The notes beneath the pieces are model-generated. The model did no database searches. It was given only the letters and a program-made list of their open reading frames with translations, and had not been told where the DNA came from. The translations under genes and the position numbers were made by a program. Below, one piece after another: positions 52,330 to 61,581 of a stretch of 64,000 nucleotides of DNA (positions are counted from its first letter, which is position 1; each line of letters starts with the position of its first letter). The stretch is taken from the NCBI RefSeq assembly GCF_001570425.1, contig NZ_BCSX01000039.1, positions 62,001 to 126,000 of the forward strand, in the 5' to 3' direction. Origin of the DNA: Mycolicibacterium brisbanense. GTDB lineage: Bacteria; Actinomycetota; Actinomycetes; Mycobacteriales; Mycobacteriaceae.

Positions 52330-53883
52330 TCAGCGCAAAACGACTCCGCCCTCGATGCCCGTGAACTGCGCGCGCAGCTCGGTCTTGAGCAGCTTGCCGG
52401 TGGCATTGCGCGGCAGTTCGGCGACGAAGTGCACGTCACGCGGACACTTGAAGTGTGCCAGCCGCTCCCGGCACCACGCTACGATCTCCTCGGCGCTCGG
52501 CGCCTGTGTCGCCGGGTCGGCGACCACGACCGCGACGACGCGTTCGCCCCACTTCGCGTCCTTACCGCCGATCACGGCGGCGTCGAACACCGCCGGGTGG
52601 CGGAAGAGAACCTGCTCGACCTCGATCGGGTAGACGTTCTCGCCGCCGGAGATGATCATGTCCTTCTTGCGGTCGACGAGGGTGATGAAGCCCTCGGCGT
52701 CCATGCGCCCGAGGTCGCCCGTGTGGAACCAGCCCCCGCGTAACGCCTCGGCGCTCGCCTCGGCCTTCATCCAGTAGCCGGTGAACACATTCGGGCCGCG
52801 CACGATCAGTTCGCCCACGGTGTCGGTCGCGACGTCGCGGTCGTCGTCGTCGACGATGCGGGCGTCGACATGCATTGCGACGCGGCCGATCGACCCGGCC
52901 CGCGTGCTGACGTTCTCGGCGTCGAGGACGGTCACCAAGGGAGCGGTCTCGGTCATGCCGAAGCCCTCGGTGAAGGGCACGCCTCGCTCGCGCATGAAGT
53001 CGATGACCGTGAGGGGGACGGGCGACCCGCCGCCCATGGCGAAACGCAGCGCAGACAGGTTGAAGGAGTCGAAGTCGGGCACCTGTGTGAGTGCGGTCCA
53101 CATGGCCGGCACCATGAACTGGACCGTGACGTGGTGGTCGGCCATCGCCTGTAACGTCGCTCGCGGCTCGAAGGACGGCATGATCACGCTGGTGCCGCCG
53201 ACGTACAACAGCGGCAGGGTGTGTACTCCCAGCCCGCCGATGTGGAACATCGGCGCCACCGCGACGGTGACGTCCTCGCCCCGCAGGCCGATGTCGGTGC
53301 CGAGGACGTTGATCGCGTTCCATAGCAGGTTGTCGTGGGTGAGGATCGCGCCCTTGGGTCGGCCCGTCGTCCCCGACGTGTACATGATGAACGCGGGGTC
53401 GCGGCCGTCGACGTCACCGTTGAGCGGTTCGGGCGCGGCGCCCGAGACGACGTCTTCGTAGCCGAGCTCGCCCGGCGCCGGCACCCCACCGGCGCGCACG
53501 ACATGGCGCACGCGGACTCCGGACTCGGTGACGGCGCTCCTGGCCTGCGCGGCGAACGGCTCGTGGAAGACCAGAACATCGGCGCCTGAGTCGGCCAGGA
53601 TGTAGCCGATCTCGGGTCCGGCAAGGCGCACGTTGAGCGGAACTGCAAGTGCGCCGATTTTGGCGCAGCCCAGCAGCACCTCGATGAACTCGGTCGAATT
53701 GACCAGCAGCATCGCGACCCGATCGCCCTTGCGCACGCCGAGGGCGATGAGTGCGGCGGCGACCTGGTTGGTGCGCCGATCGAGGTCGGCGTAGGTGATG
53801 TGCGCGCCGTTGCTGATCAACGCGGTGCGCCCGCCGTTGAGGAAGGCGCGCCGGCTCACCCACTGACCGATGCCGAGTTGCAT
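52330..53883 (-). CDS. AMP-forming acyl-CoA synthetase
   Basis: The product has 517 residues from the ATG at 53883, which follows AAAGGGA; an ATG at 53898 is also possible. Motifs: IMYTSGTTGRPKG (P-loop), EGFGMTET (A5), GGWFHTGDLGRMD (A7/A8), and a catalytic Lys in RNATGKLLKTEL. It activates a carboxylic acid (for example citronellic acid in an Atu pathway, compare AtuH). It follows the acyl-CoA dehydrogenase by 26 bp in the same operon. Confidence 0.92.
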   Translation of the reverse strand: MQLGIGQWVSRRAFLNGGRTALISNGAHITYADLDRRTNQVAAALIALGVRKGDRVAMLLVNSTEFIEVLLGCAKIGALAVPLNVRLAGPEIGYILADSGADVLVFHEPFAAQARSAVTESGVRVRHVVRAGGVPAPGELGYEDVVSGAAPEPLNGDVDGRDPAFIMYTSGTTGRPKGAILTHDNLLWNAINVLGTDIGLRGEDVTVAVAPMFHIGGLGVHTLPLLYVGGTSVIMPSFEPRATLQAMADHHVTVQFMVPAMWTALTQVPDFDSFNLSALRFAMGGGSPVPLTVIDFMRERGVPFTEGFGMTETAPLVTVLDAENVSTRAGSIGRVAMHVDARIVDDDDRDVATDTVGELIVRGPNVFTGYWMKAEASAEALRGGWFHTGDLGRMDAEGFITLVDRKKDMIISGGENVYPIEVEQVLFRHPAVFDAAVIGGKDAKWGERVVAVVVADPATQAPSAEEIVAWCRERLAHFKCPRDVHFVAELPRNATGKLLKTELRAQFTGIEGGVVLR

Positions 53884-53909
53884 TCGATTCCCTTTCATTC
53901 CGCGGCGAC

Positions 53910-55064
53910 TCAGTAGGACGCGGGCAGTTTCAGGCTGTGCTGCGCCACGAAGTTGAGGATCATTTCGCGGCTGATCGGCGCGGTGCGCATGAGCCGGGCC
54001 GGACCCCACAACGTGGCGAGGCCGTACTCGGTGGCCATGCCGTTGCCGCCGTGGGTTTGAATCGCCTGGTCGAGCGCCAGGATGCCCGCCTCGGCTGCGG
54101 CATATTTCGCCATGTTCGACGCCTCACCCGACCCCGGATCGCCGGCGTCGTGCAGGGAGGCGGCACGCTGAGTCATCAACCGGGCCAGCTCAACCTGGAT
54201 CTTGGCGTGGGCGAGCGGGTGCGATACGCCTTGGTGCGAGCCGATCGGCGTTCCCCACACGTGGCGGTTGCGGGCGTAATCGGCGGCTTTATCCAGCGCG
54301 TAGCGACCGATGCCGTTGCCGAGCGCCGCCCCCATGATTCGCTCCGGGTTCAGGCCCATGAAGACCTGGCGCAGGCCCTCGTTCTCCGCGCCGATAAGGT
54401 TGGCGGCCGGCACGCGGACGTCATCGAAGAATAGAGTGAACTGCTTCTCTGGAGTGACCGCCTGCACCGGGATGAGTGACTTGGTGAGCCCGGGGACATC
54501 GGTGGGCACGACGAGCAAGCTGAGTAGTCCGCGACCACTGTCGTTGGTAGACGTTCGGGTGACGACCAGGATCGCTTCGGCTTCGTCGACACCAGAAATG
54601 TAGTACTTGGTGCCGTTGATGACCCAGTCGTCGCCGTCGCGTTTCGCGGTCGTGGAGATGTTGTGCGAGTTCGAGCCCGCGTCCGGCTCGGTGATCGCGA
54701 ATGCCATGATCGTCTCGCCGCTGGCGATGCCCGGCAGCCACTGCTGCTTGAGTTCCTCACTGCCGAATGCCTGGATGATCGTGCCGCAGATGGTCGGCGA
54801 GACGACGGTCATCAGCAGCGGGCAGCCCGCCGCGGCGAGCTCCTCACCGACGATCTGCATGTCGTAGATGCCGCCGCCGCCGCCGCCGTACTGCTCGGAA
54901 AGGTTCACCCCGAGGAAGCCCTGTTTGCCCACGGCCTGCCACAGCTCGGTGCTCTTCCCGCCGGCCAGCGACTTTTCCAGGTAGTACTCGTGTCCGAAGT
55001 CCTTGGCGATCTCGGCGACCGCCTTGCGCAGGTCCTGACGTTCCTCTGTCTCGTGCAATTCCAT
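53910..55064 (-). CDS. acyl-CoA dehydrogenase
   Basis: The product has 384 residues from the ATG at 55064 behind GAGGAG. The usual FAD-linked dehydrogenase blocks are present: AFAITEPDAGSNSHNISTTA, YYISGVDEAEAILVV, and the C-terminal QTHGGNGMATEYGLATLWGPAR. The family oxidises acyl-CoA to trans-2-enoyl-CoA, passing electrons to ETF; in Atu/Liu pathways it produces the substrate of the carboxylase (AtuD/LiuA role). Confidence 0.92.
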   Translation of the reverse strand: MELHETEERQDLRKAVAEIAKDFGHEYYLEKSLAGGKSTELWQAVGKQGFLGVNLSEQYGGGGGGIYDMQIVGEELAAAGCPLLMTVVSPTICGTIIQAFGSEELKQQWLPGIASGETIMAFAITEPDAGSNSHNISTTAKRDGDDWVINGTKYYISGVDEAEAILVVTRTSTNDSGRGLLSLLVVPTDVPGLTKSLIPVQAVTPEKQFTLFFDDVRVPAANLIGAENEGLRQVFMGLNPERIMGAALGNGIGRYALDKAADYARNRHVWGTPIGSHQGVSHPLAHAKIQVELARLMTQRAASLHDAGDPGSGEASNMAKYAAAEAGILALDQAIQTHGGNGMATEYGLATLWGPARLMRTAPISREMILNFVAQHSLKLPASY

Positions 55065-55118
55065 GACACTCCTCACATCGGTATCGACGCGCCACCGATC
55101 GGGAGCGCGCCGGCTTCA

Positions 55119-57161
55119 TTAGAGCTCCGTGGCGTCCGACGCCACTTCACCGCCGTCCACCGCCTCGACCACGGCGAGGACGTCACCGCTCGAGACCTGA
55201 TGGCCGACCTGGACCGGCAGGGCGCTCAGCACCCCGTCGATCGGGCTCGCGACGGTGTGCTCCATCTTCATCGCCTCCAGGACGACGAGCGTTTGACCGG
55301 CTGACACCGTCTCGCCCTCGGCGACCGGTAGTCGGATCACCGAGCCCGGCATCGGCGCGGTGAGCGACCCGGGCGGGTTCAGAGTGCTCGGGTCGACGAA
55401 GCGTGGCGCCAGCCGCAGGGCGGAGTAGCCGGCGACCGAGTCGAGGTGGGCAACATCGCCGTCGAGGACGACATCATAAGTGCGGCGCACCCCGTCGACG
55501 CGCAGCACCACCCGCTCGCTACTGCCCTCGACAACCTCGACGTCGGCCAACGGCTCGTCGTCGACCTGCAGGCAGGTCCCTGTCGAACCTAACGTGTACC
55601 CGACGCGCACTTCGCGCCCGCCCTGGGTCTGCCAGGTTGTGGTCTGCGGCTGCGAAGGGTTGTTGCGCCAGCCGGCGGGCAACGTGGCCTGCAGAGTTGC
55701 GACGGCACGCCGCGCGGCCACCCCGGCCACGGTCGCCGCGACGGCGTGCAGGCGCTCGGACTGCGTGTCTGGGAGGGCAGCGCCGAGTTGGGCGACGTCG
55801 TGTCGGTCAAGGAACCCAGTGTCGGTGCCCCGCCCGGCGAACTCGTCATGGCGCAGGACGCGAACAAGCAGGTTGCGATTGGTGGTCACGCCGTGAATAC
55901 GGGCGCCGGCCAGCGCCGCCGAGAGGCTGGCAAGTGCCTCGTCGCGCGTTGGTGCCCACGCGATGACCTTGGCCAGCAGCGAATCGTAGTAATGACTGAT
56001 GACCGAACCGGCACGAAAACCCGAGTCAACCCGCACGCCGGCAAGCGCCGGGACATCCAAGGTGCGCAGGGTGCCGGTACAGGGCCGGTAGTCATCGGCC
56101 GGATCCTCGGCGCACAGCCGGGCCTCGACCGCGTGACCGCGAATTCGCGGGTTGTGCATCTCCTCAGGCAGCGGGCGGCCCATGGCTACGAGCAGCTGGG
56201 CACGCACCAGGTCGAGGCCGGTGATCAGCTCGGTAACCGGGTGCTCGACCTGCAGCCGGGTGTTCATCTCTAGGAAGGCGAAGGAGTCGGCTTTGCCATC
56301 CTGAGCGGCGTCGTAGACGAACTCGACCGTCCCGGCGCCTACGTAGCCGACGGCGCGCGCGGCGGCGATGGCGGCCTCGCTCATCCGAGCGCGCAACGCG
56401 TCGTCGACGACCGGTGACGGCGCCTCCTCGATCACCTTCTGGTGTCGACGCTGCACGGAGCACTCGCGCTCGAACAGAGAGACGACGTTTCCGTGCGTGT
56501 CGGCCATGATCTGGATCTCGACGTGGCGTGGGCGCTGGACGTAACGCTCGAGGAAGACGGTGCCGTCGGCGAACGCGGCGGCGGCCTCACGCGAAGCGGA
56601 GGTGACCGCTTCGTCGAGCTCGTCCGGCGACGCGACAATGCGCATGCCTCGGCCACCGCCGCCGGCGCTGGCCTTGACCAGCACGGGGTAGCCGACGTCG
56701 GCGGCCAGCTTCGCCAGCTGCTCGGCCGATAGCCCCGTCGTGTCGCCACCGGGCAGCACAGGCACCCCCGCGTCGGACATCGTCTTCTTGGCCTGCAGCT
56801 TCGAGCCCATCGCGTCGATCGCCCCGGGCGGCGGACCGATGAAGACGAGGTCGGCGGCGGCACAGGCGCGCGCGAACCCGGCGTTTTCCGAAAGGAAGCC
56901 GTAGCCGGGGTGTACTGCGTCCGCGCCGGTGAGCGAGGCAGCGGCGATGATCCGGTGGATGTCGAGGTAGGTCTCGGCGGCAGACGAGCCGGGAAGGTGC
57001 ACGGCCTCGTCGGCGTCGGCGACGTGCCACGCGTCGGCGTCGGCGTCGGAATAGACCGCGACGGTGGCGATCCCGAGATCGCGGCAAGTGCGGAACACCC
57101 GCCGCGCGATCTCGCCACGGTTGGCGACCAGGACCTTGCGGATCTTGGGCATCGCCATCAC
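55119..57161 (-). CDS. acyl-CoA carboxylase alpha subunit (biotin carboxylase + biotin carrier)
   Basis: The product has 680 residues from a GTG at 57161 that overlaps the beta-subunit stop (ATG 57158 and 57152 are alternatives). The biotin carboxylase part has VLVANRGEIARR, the ATP-grasp glycine loop KASAGGGGRGMR and the FLEMNTRLQVEHPVTE block. The biotinyl Lys is Lys632 in EAMKMEH near the C-terminus. It resembles methylcrotonyl-CoA or geranyl-CoA carboxylase alpha subunits (LiuD/AtuF). The beta gene is immediately upstream. Confidence 0.93.
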   Translation of the reverse strand: MMAMPKIRKVLVANRGEIARRVFRTCRDLGIATVAVYSDADADAWHVADADEAVHLPGSSAAETYLDIHRIIAAASLTGADAVHPGYGFLSENAGFARACAAADLVFIGPPPGAIDAMGSKLQAKKTMSDAGVPVLPGGDTTGLSAEQLAKLAADVGYPVLVKASAGGGGRGMRIVASPDELDEAVTSASREAAAAFADGTVFLERYVQRPRHVEIQIMADTHGNVVSLFERECSVQRRHQKVIEEAPSPVVDDALRARMSEAAIAAARAVGYVGAGTVEFVYDAAQDGKADSFAFLEMNTRLQVEHPVTELITGLDLVRAQLLVAMGRPLPEEMHNPRIRGHAVEARLCAEDPADDYRPCTGTLRTLDVPALAGVRVDSGFRAGSVISHYYDSLLAKVIAWAPTRDEALASLSAALAGARIHGVTTNRNLLVRVLRHDEFAGRGTDTGFLDRHDVAQLGAALPDTQSERLHAVAATVAGVAARRAVATLQATLPAGWRNNPSQPQTTTWQTQGGREVRVGYTLGSTGTCLQVDDEPLADVEVVEGSSERVVLRVDGVRRTYDVVLDGDVAHLDSVAGYSALRLAPRFVDPSTLNPPGSLTAPMPGSVIRLPVAEGETVSAGQTLVVLEAMKMEHTVASPIDGVLSALPVQVGHQVSSGDVLAVVEAVDGGEVASDATEL

Positions 57162-58759
57162 ATCCGGAACACGCCGTAGCCACGCTGGCCACGGACCTCG
57201 CCGTTGTGGATCACCGACAGGCAGAACCCGAGAACGGTCCGCGTATCGCGGGGATCGATGATCCCGTCGTCGTAAAGTCGGCCGCTGTTGGCCAGTGCGA
57301 CGGATTCGCGCTCGATCTGTTCCTCGACGGCGGCGCGCATCTGGGCGTCGGCCTGCTCGTCGAAGGGCAGCCCGCGGTCGGCGGCGGACTCGCGCGCCAC
57401 GATGGACAGCACTCCGGCCAGTTGCGCCGGACCCATCACGGCCGACTTCGAGTTAGGCCAAGCGAATAGGAAACGCGGTGAGTACGATCGCCCGCACATG
57501 CCGTAGTTCCCGGCACCGTAGGACGCACCCATGGTGATGGTCACGTGGGGGACCGTGCTGTTTGATACGGCGTTGATCATCTTGGCGCCGTCCTTGATGA
57601 TGCCGCCCTGTTCGTACTCGGCACCGACCATGAAACCGGTGGTGTTCTGCAGGAAGATGAGGGGGGTGTCGATCTGATTTGCCAGTTGGATGAACTGCGA
57701 ACCTTTCTCGGCCTCCTCACTGAACAGGATGCCCCGTGCGTTTGCGAGGATGCCGACCGGGAAGCCGTGGATCGAGGCCCAGCCGGTGACGAGTGACGTG
57801 CCGTAGAGAGGTTTGAACTCGTCGAAGGCCGAGCCGTCGACCACTCGGGCGATGACGTCGCGGGGGTCGAAGGGCACCTTCGGATCGACCGACGCGATGC
57901 CGAGCAGCTGATCGGGGTCGTGCACCGGTGGGTGCGGCGGCGTGGTGGGTCCGGGGCCGTTCTTCCGCCAGTTGAGCCGCGCCATGATGCGACGGCCGAT
58001 GCGGATCGCATCCTGCTCGTCCTCGGCCATGTAATCGGCCAGCCCCGAGGTGCGGGCGTGCATGTCGGCGCCGCCGAGCGACTCGTCATCGGAGACCTCG
58101 CCCGTGGCCATCTTGACCAGCGGCGGACCGCCGAGGAACACCTTGGAACGGTTGCGCACCATCACGACGTAGTCGCACATGCCCGGGACGTACGCACCTC
58201 CCGCGGTCGAGTTGCCGAAGACCAGGGCCAGTGTCGGCAGCCCCGCTGCGCTGTGCTGGGTCAAGTCGTGGAACAGCTGTCCGCCGGGCACGAAGATCTC
58301 TGCCTGTGTGGGCAGGTCGGCGCCGCCAGATTCGACGATGTTGATGATGGGCAGTCGGTTCTCCCGCGCGATGGCCATGCCGCGGAACACCTTGCGGAAG
58401 GTATAAGGGTTCGATGCGCCGCCGCGGACGGTGGGGTCGTGGGCGATGATCATCGACTCGATGCCCTCGACCACGCCGATGCCTACCACCACGCTACCGC
58501 CGACGGGGAACTTACTGCCCCAGGCGGCGAAGGGGCATAGTTCGAGGAACGCCGTGTCGGGGTCGAGCATCAGCTCGATGCGCTCGCGGACAAGCAGCTT
58601 GCCCCGCTTACGGTGGCGCGCAACGTATTTCGCGCCGCCGCCGCCGTTGACCAGCGCCAGTTGCTCCGCGATGGTGTCGAGTTGCGCGCTCAGTCCTTCG
58701 CGGTTCTTGAGATAGCCGGGCGCGGTGTCGTCGACCCGATCGGGCAGGACCTGTACCAA
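57158..58759 (-). CDS. acyl-CoA carboxylase beta subunit (carboxyltransferase)
   Basis: The product has 533 residues. The start is a TTG at 58759 behind GGAAGGAAAA. Carboxyltransferase blocks are GGSVVVGIGVVEG, ESGGADLPTQAEIF, GNSTAGGAYVPGM, QNTTGFMVGAEYEQGGIIKDGAKM and ITMGASYGAGNYGMCGR. The ordering and GAEYEQGG segment match the methylcrotonyl/geranyl-CoA branch (LiuB/AtuC) rather than acetyl- or propionyl-CoA carboxylase. It is the first gene of the operon and follows a perfect inverted repeat that may be its operator. Confidence 0.92.
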   Translation of the reverse strand: MVQVLPDRVDDTAPGYLKNREGLSAQLDTIAEQLALVNGGGGAKYVARHRKRGKLLVRERIELMLDPDTAFLELCPFAAWGSKFPVGGSVVVGIGVVEGIESMIIAHDPTVRGGASNPYTFRKVFRGMAIARENRLPIINIVESGGADLPTQAEIFVPGGQLFHDLTQHSAAGLPTLALVFGNSTAGGAYVPGMCDYVVMVRNRSKVFLGGPPLVKMATGEVSDDESLGGADMHARTSGLADYMAEDEQDAIRIGRRIMARLNWRKNGPGPTTPPHPPVHDPDQLLGIASVDPKVPFDPRDVIARVVDGSAFDEFKPLYGTSLVTGWASIHGFPVGILANARGILFSEEAEKGSQFIQLANQIDTPLIFLQNTTGFMVGAEYEQGGIIKDGAKMINAVSNSTVPHVTITMGASYGAGNYGMCGRSYSPRFLFAWPNSKSAVMGPAQLAGVLSIVARESAADRGLPFDEQADAQMRAAVEEQIERESVALANSGRLYDDGIIDPRDTRTVLGFCLSVIHNGEVRGQRGYGVFRM

Positions 58760-59102
58760 AGTTTTCCTTCCGGGCGAGCATCGACGTCGATCTACTAGGC
58801 GCTGATGTTAGCCGCAATTAACATCAGGTGACAACGGCGCAGGCGGGCGTCGGATTTGTTCCGCGCCGTGGTTCCGTCGAATGGCGAGGATCGAAGCGGT
58901 GCGTTCGCTGCAGATCGAGCGATCGAAGGAATTGACTGGGGAGGGACGGCACACAGGGCCCGTGCGAGGTCGTATCGAGTTCCTCGTCCGGCGCGCGTGG
59001 AGTCTACGGTTCGCGATCTCGGGTGAACACCCGCAGCGATTGTCAGTGTCGCGCCATGCCCTTCAGCCAACCGAGTAGTGCATAACGCCGGTCGGCCAGA
59101 AT
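58760..59102. other. 343-bp non-coding region, carboxylase promoter
   Basis: No gene is supported here. The region separates the carboxylase operon from the end of a TetR gene on the same strand and contains the inverted repeat at 58803-58826. Open frames across it are short and lack ribosome sites. Confidence 0.55.
58803..58826. promoter_or_regulatory. inverted repeat TGATGTTA-N8-TAACATCA
   Basis: Perfect 8-bp arms lie 44 bp upstream of the carboxylase beta-subunit TTG, in the right place for an operator. The nearest regulator genes are the TetR at 51517-52110 (last gene of the operon) and the TetR at 59103-59777. No second perfect copy was seen before the AtuA operon at 43.6 kb, only a weak ATGCTAAC half-site near 43612. 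Confidence 0.6.
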
Positions 59103-59777
59103 CTATCGGGTCTCCTCGGCTTTGGCCAGCGGCGGAGCGGCCTGATCAGGCGCCTGTCCGAGGGTATACAGGCCGAGAATGCCGAGAAAACCCGCACAGT
59201 GCTCGATGAGCATTTCAGTCGAGAGGTTCAGTTGTCCATCTATCCAGCGACGGAGTATCTCGAACAGGCCCCCGACACCGTAGGTAGCGGCGAGATCTGC
59301 GACTTGGAGCACATCGCTGGGTATATCGAGGTGCAAGCGGGCCTCTCTGAGCACCAGCTCCGCAAAATCGGTCATCAGATCGCTTCGCAGCTGCCGAAGG
59401 AGGGGTTCTGCGCCCGACTCGACAAACAGTATGCGGGCCATGCGGGGATCGTTCTCGATCACCTGAACCAGGGCCTTGATCGGAGCGTAAGCCAGTTCTT
59501 GAGGAGCAACCGTGTCGTCCGGAATGGCGCTGGTTATCACCGCTTGGAAGGTAGTGGAGATCTTGGCAAATACCGCACGCAAGAGCGCGTCTCGATCGCG
59601 AAACTGTTGGTAGAAGTACCGGCTCGTCACTCCTGATTTCGCACACACGGCGGTCACGGTGCACGCGGTAGCTCCGTGGGTGCCCATGATTGAGACCGCG
59701 GCATCAATCAACATCACGCGACGCTGTGCATCGCGTTGAGTTGCGGACAGCCCGCCATAGACACGTGCTGGACTCAT
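59103..59777 (-). CDS. TetR-family regulator
   Basis: The product has 224 residues with helix-turn-helix CTVTAVCAKSGVTSRYFYQQFRDRDAL, the variant recognition helix common in mycobacterial TetRs. It is divergent from the PF10118-type gene at 59847, with 69 bp between start codons. A 7-bp inverted repeat (59799-59822) lies in the gap. It most likely represses that gene. Confidence 0.88.
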   Translation of the reverse strand: MSPARVYGGLSATQRDAQRRVMLIDAAVSIMGTHGATACTVTAVCAKSGVTSRYFYQQFRDRDALLRAVFAKISTTFQAVITSAIPDDTVAPQELAYAPIKALVQVIENDPRMARILFVESGAEPLLRQLRSDLMTDFAELVLREARLHLDIPSDVLQVADLAATYGVGGLFEILRRWIDGQLNLSTEMLIEHCAGFLGILGLYTLGQAPDQAAPPLAKAEETR

Positions 59778-59798
59778 GTCCTACAGTCTGGCAGTCTT

Positions 59799-59822
59799 AT
59801 CTGACAAGGCATAAAGTCAGAT
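59799..59822. promoter_or_regulatory. inverted repeat ATCTGAC-N10-GTCAGAT
   Basis: Seven-base perfect arms around AAGGCATAAA lie in the gap between the divergent TetR and PF10118-type genes, a typical place for a TetR operator. Confidence 0.55.
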
Positions 59823-59846
59823 CCAAACTTCGAGGAAGGACCTCAA

Positions 59847-60716
59847 ATGTCGGACGATCAAGCCCCGACCCCGACCCGGGTGCTGCCAAAACCCAGGCGC
59901 GTTCGGTTTCCGATGCCGACCTCCACGAAGCGGCAACATTTTGTCGATGGCGACCTGGTGATGAGCCATTTCATCTCGGTGCTTTCTGCGACGTTCCCGG
60001 AAGGCGAGGATTTCTTCATCCGCTCGGTCAGGAACTTCCAGAGTTCCATCGACGATCCCCAACTAGAGACAGCGGTCAAGGGTTTCATCGGACAAGAGGC
60101 CACACATCGACACCAGCATCGTCTCCTAAACGAGCGACTCCAGGTCATGGGTTATCCGACCGCGCGAATCGACCGTCATGTCGGACGCTTGATCAAGCGA
60201 TTGGAACGGCGCTTTTCGCCGGAAATGCGGCTGTCCATGACCTCCGCGTTGGAGCACTACACCGCTACGCTGGCAGAAATCATTCTTACCAGCGAAGACG
60301 CCCAGAAGCTCATCGGCCAGACAGAGGTTCGACCGATTCTGCTGTGGCATGCCTTCGAGGAGTCGGAGCACAAAGCGGTTGCCTTTGATGTCTATCGGCT
60401 GGTGGGAGCAACCGAGCGCACCCGTGTACGGGGCATGCGGATCGCTTCAGTAATTCTGTTCGGCGAGCTCATTCTGCAGACTGCCTTGTCTATGGCCGCT
60501 GATAGAGCCTCATATAACCCGGTCACCCTGGTGCGCAGTCTGTACCGCTTTAGTCGCACCCCGATGTTCACCGCCGATGCGCTGCGGCGTTTCCGTTCCT
60601 ACAATCGCCCGGGTTTCCATCCTGATGATTGGGACAGCGCCGCGGTCCTGGAGCATTGGAGCAAAGAACTGTTCGACCAAGACGGTTCACAGCGAGTTAT
60701 CGCTTCGTCGGGATAG
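59847..60716 (+). CDS. PF10118-type metal-dependent hydrolase-like protein
   Basis: The product has 289 residues from an ATG behind GAGGAAGGA. Residues that look like a diiron helical site are in GEDFFIRSV, QEATHRHQH, ALEHYTA and HAFEESEHKAVAFDVY: repeated E-x-x-H pairs on four helices, a ferritin-like pattern. Family members are annotated as metal-dependent hydrolases but their activity is little known. A further ferritin-like diiron protein, apparently related only in fold, is encoded at 62527-63450, so two such proteins occur within 4 kb, each controlled by its own TetR. Confidence 0.78.
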   Translation: MSDDQAPTPTRVLPKPRRVRFPMPTSTKRQHFVDGDLVMSHFISVLSATFPEGEDFFIRSVRNFQSSIDDPQLETAVKGFIGQEATHRHQHRLLNERLQVMGYPTARIDRHVGRLIKRLERRFSPEMRLSMTSALEHYTATLAEIILTSEDAQKLIGQTEVRPILLWHAFEESEHKAVAFDVYRLVGATERTRVRGMRIASVILFGELILQTALSMAADRASYNPVTLVRSLYRFSRTPMFTADALRRFRSYNRPGFHPDDWDSAAVLEHWSKELFDQDGSQRVIASSG

Positions 60717-60725
60717 CAAAGATGC

Positions 60726-60770
60726 GGAAGTGCGGCGACGCAGGAGCACCGTTCCTGCGTCGCTCCTTCC
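60726..60770. terminator. terminator hairpin between convergent genes
   Basis: GCGACGCAGGA (60735-60745) pairs perfectly with TCCTGCGTCGC (60753-60763), and GGAAG pairs with CTTCC outside it. It lies just after the PF10118-type gene stop. There is no U-run, but the 11-bp stem is strong and could act in both directions. Confidence 0.65.
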
Positions 60771-60897
60771 GAACAGGGTGCGACGCGTCGGTGACTCACG
60801 GATTCGGTGCTCGGTGGCCGGTGAAGGTGGCGGTCGGACCCGCAAATGCGGTTCGCAGCGATCGCCACGGGGCTGGCTGGCCTGTTGTGAGCCTCGA

Positions 60898-61530
60898 TCA
60901 GTCGCTGATGACATAGCGTTGAGCCAGGGTTTCAGCAAGTCTGCTGGTGTGCGCGACCACTTCTTTCTCGGTCACCGCAAGCAAACCGGAGTGCCAGGCG
61001 GTGATGACTTCGACGAATCCCCCGACAGCGATCAGGGTGTCCATGCGAAGGGCTATCTCGTCGGCATCTTGTCGGAGGTGTGGCCGGCTTGCCTCAACGA
61101 CCAACTGCGTTGCTTCCTGTAGCGCCACGGCGCGGCGGTCTTGTAGCGGTGAGCTACCGACATGCTGAGCGAGGAGGATGCGTGCCCGGCCGGGATCGCG
61201 TGCGATCCGGTCGACCACGATGGTGATCGCCGCGGTGATGGTTTCGATCGGCGGCCGATTCGCACGCTCGTTGAAGAGCGCGGCGACCTCGCCGAGCATG
61301 TCATTGCGGACGCCATCCCACGCAGCAACGAGCAGCTCATCGCGCGTCTTGAAGCCCTCGTAGAAGTATCGATCGTTCAGCCCTGTGCGGGCGCATACGC
61401 CGCGCATAGTGACCGCGGCCCAACCGCTCTCACTCCAAATCTCGGTTGCGGCCTCGATCAATTGCTGCCGTCGCTCGGCACGACGCTCGGCCCCGGTCCG
61501 ACCACCCCAGCGCTTGTTTCTCGACCGCAC
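60898..61530 (-). CDS. TetR-family regulator
   Basis: The product has 210 residues from a GTG at 61530; a longer frame upstream has no ribosome site, and CAAGAT six bases before the GTG could be a -10 for a leaderless mRNA. The helix-turn-helix is VTMRGVCARTGLNDRYFYEGFKTRDEL. It is divergent from an SDR/diiron/monooxygenase operon, and two CACC/GGTG palindromes lie between them. Confidence 0.85.
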   Translation of the reverse strand: MRSRNKRWGGRTGAERRAERRQQLIEAATEIWSESGWAAVTMRGVCARTGLNDRYFYEGFKTRDELLVAAWDGVRNDMLGEVAALFNERANRPPIETITAAITIVVDRIARDPGRARILLAQHVGSSPLQDRRAVALQEATQLVVEASRPHLRQDADEIALRMDTLIAVGGFVEVITAWHSGLLAVTEKEVVAHTSRLAETLAQRYVISD

Positions 61531-61559
61531 CTCTCCATCTTGACAAGGTGCTCGTTCCA

Positions 61560-61574
61560 CCACCAAACTGGTGG
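61560..61574. promoter_or_regulatory. operator CCACCA-AAC-TGGTGG
   Basis: Perfect 6-bp arms, 30 bp upstream of the TetR GTG. A second, shorter palindrome CACC-AAT-GGTG is centred 20 bp away at 61582-61592, two helical turns, which suits two TetR dimers. Confidence 0.6.
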
Positions 61575-61581
61575 CATGCGA

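Noticed and set aside
52240..52330. Good ribosome-like GGGAGG followed by GTG near 52238 on the plus strand
   Set aside because: The frame continues into the antisense of the acyl-CoA ligase with no supported product; the spacing is coincidental.
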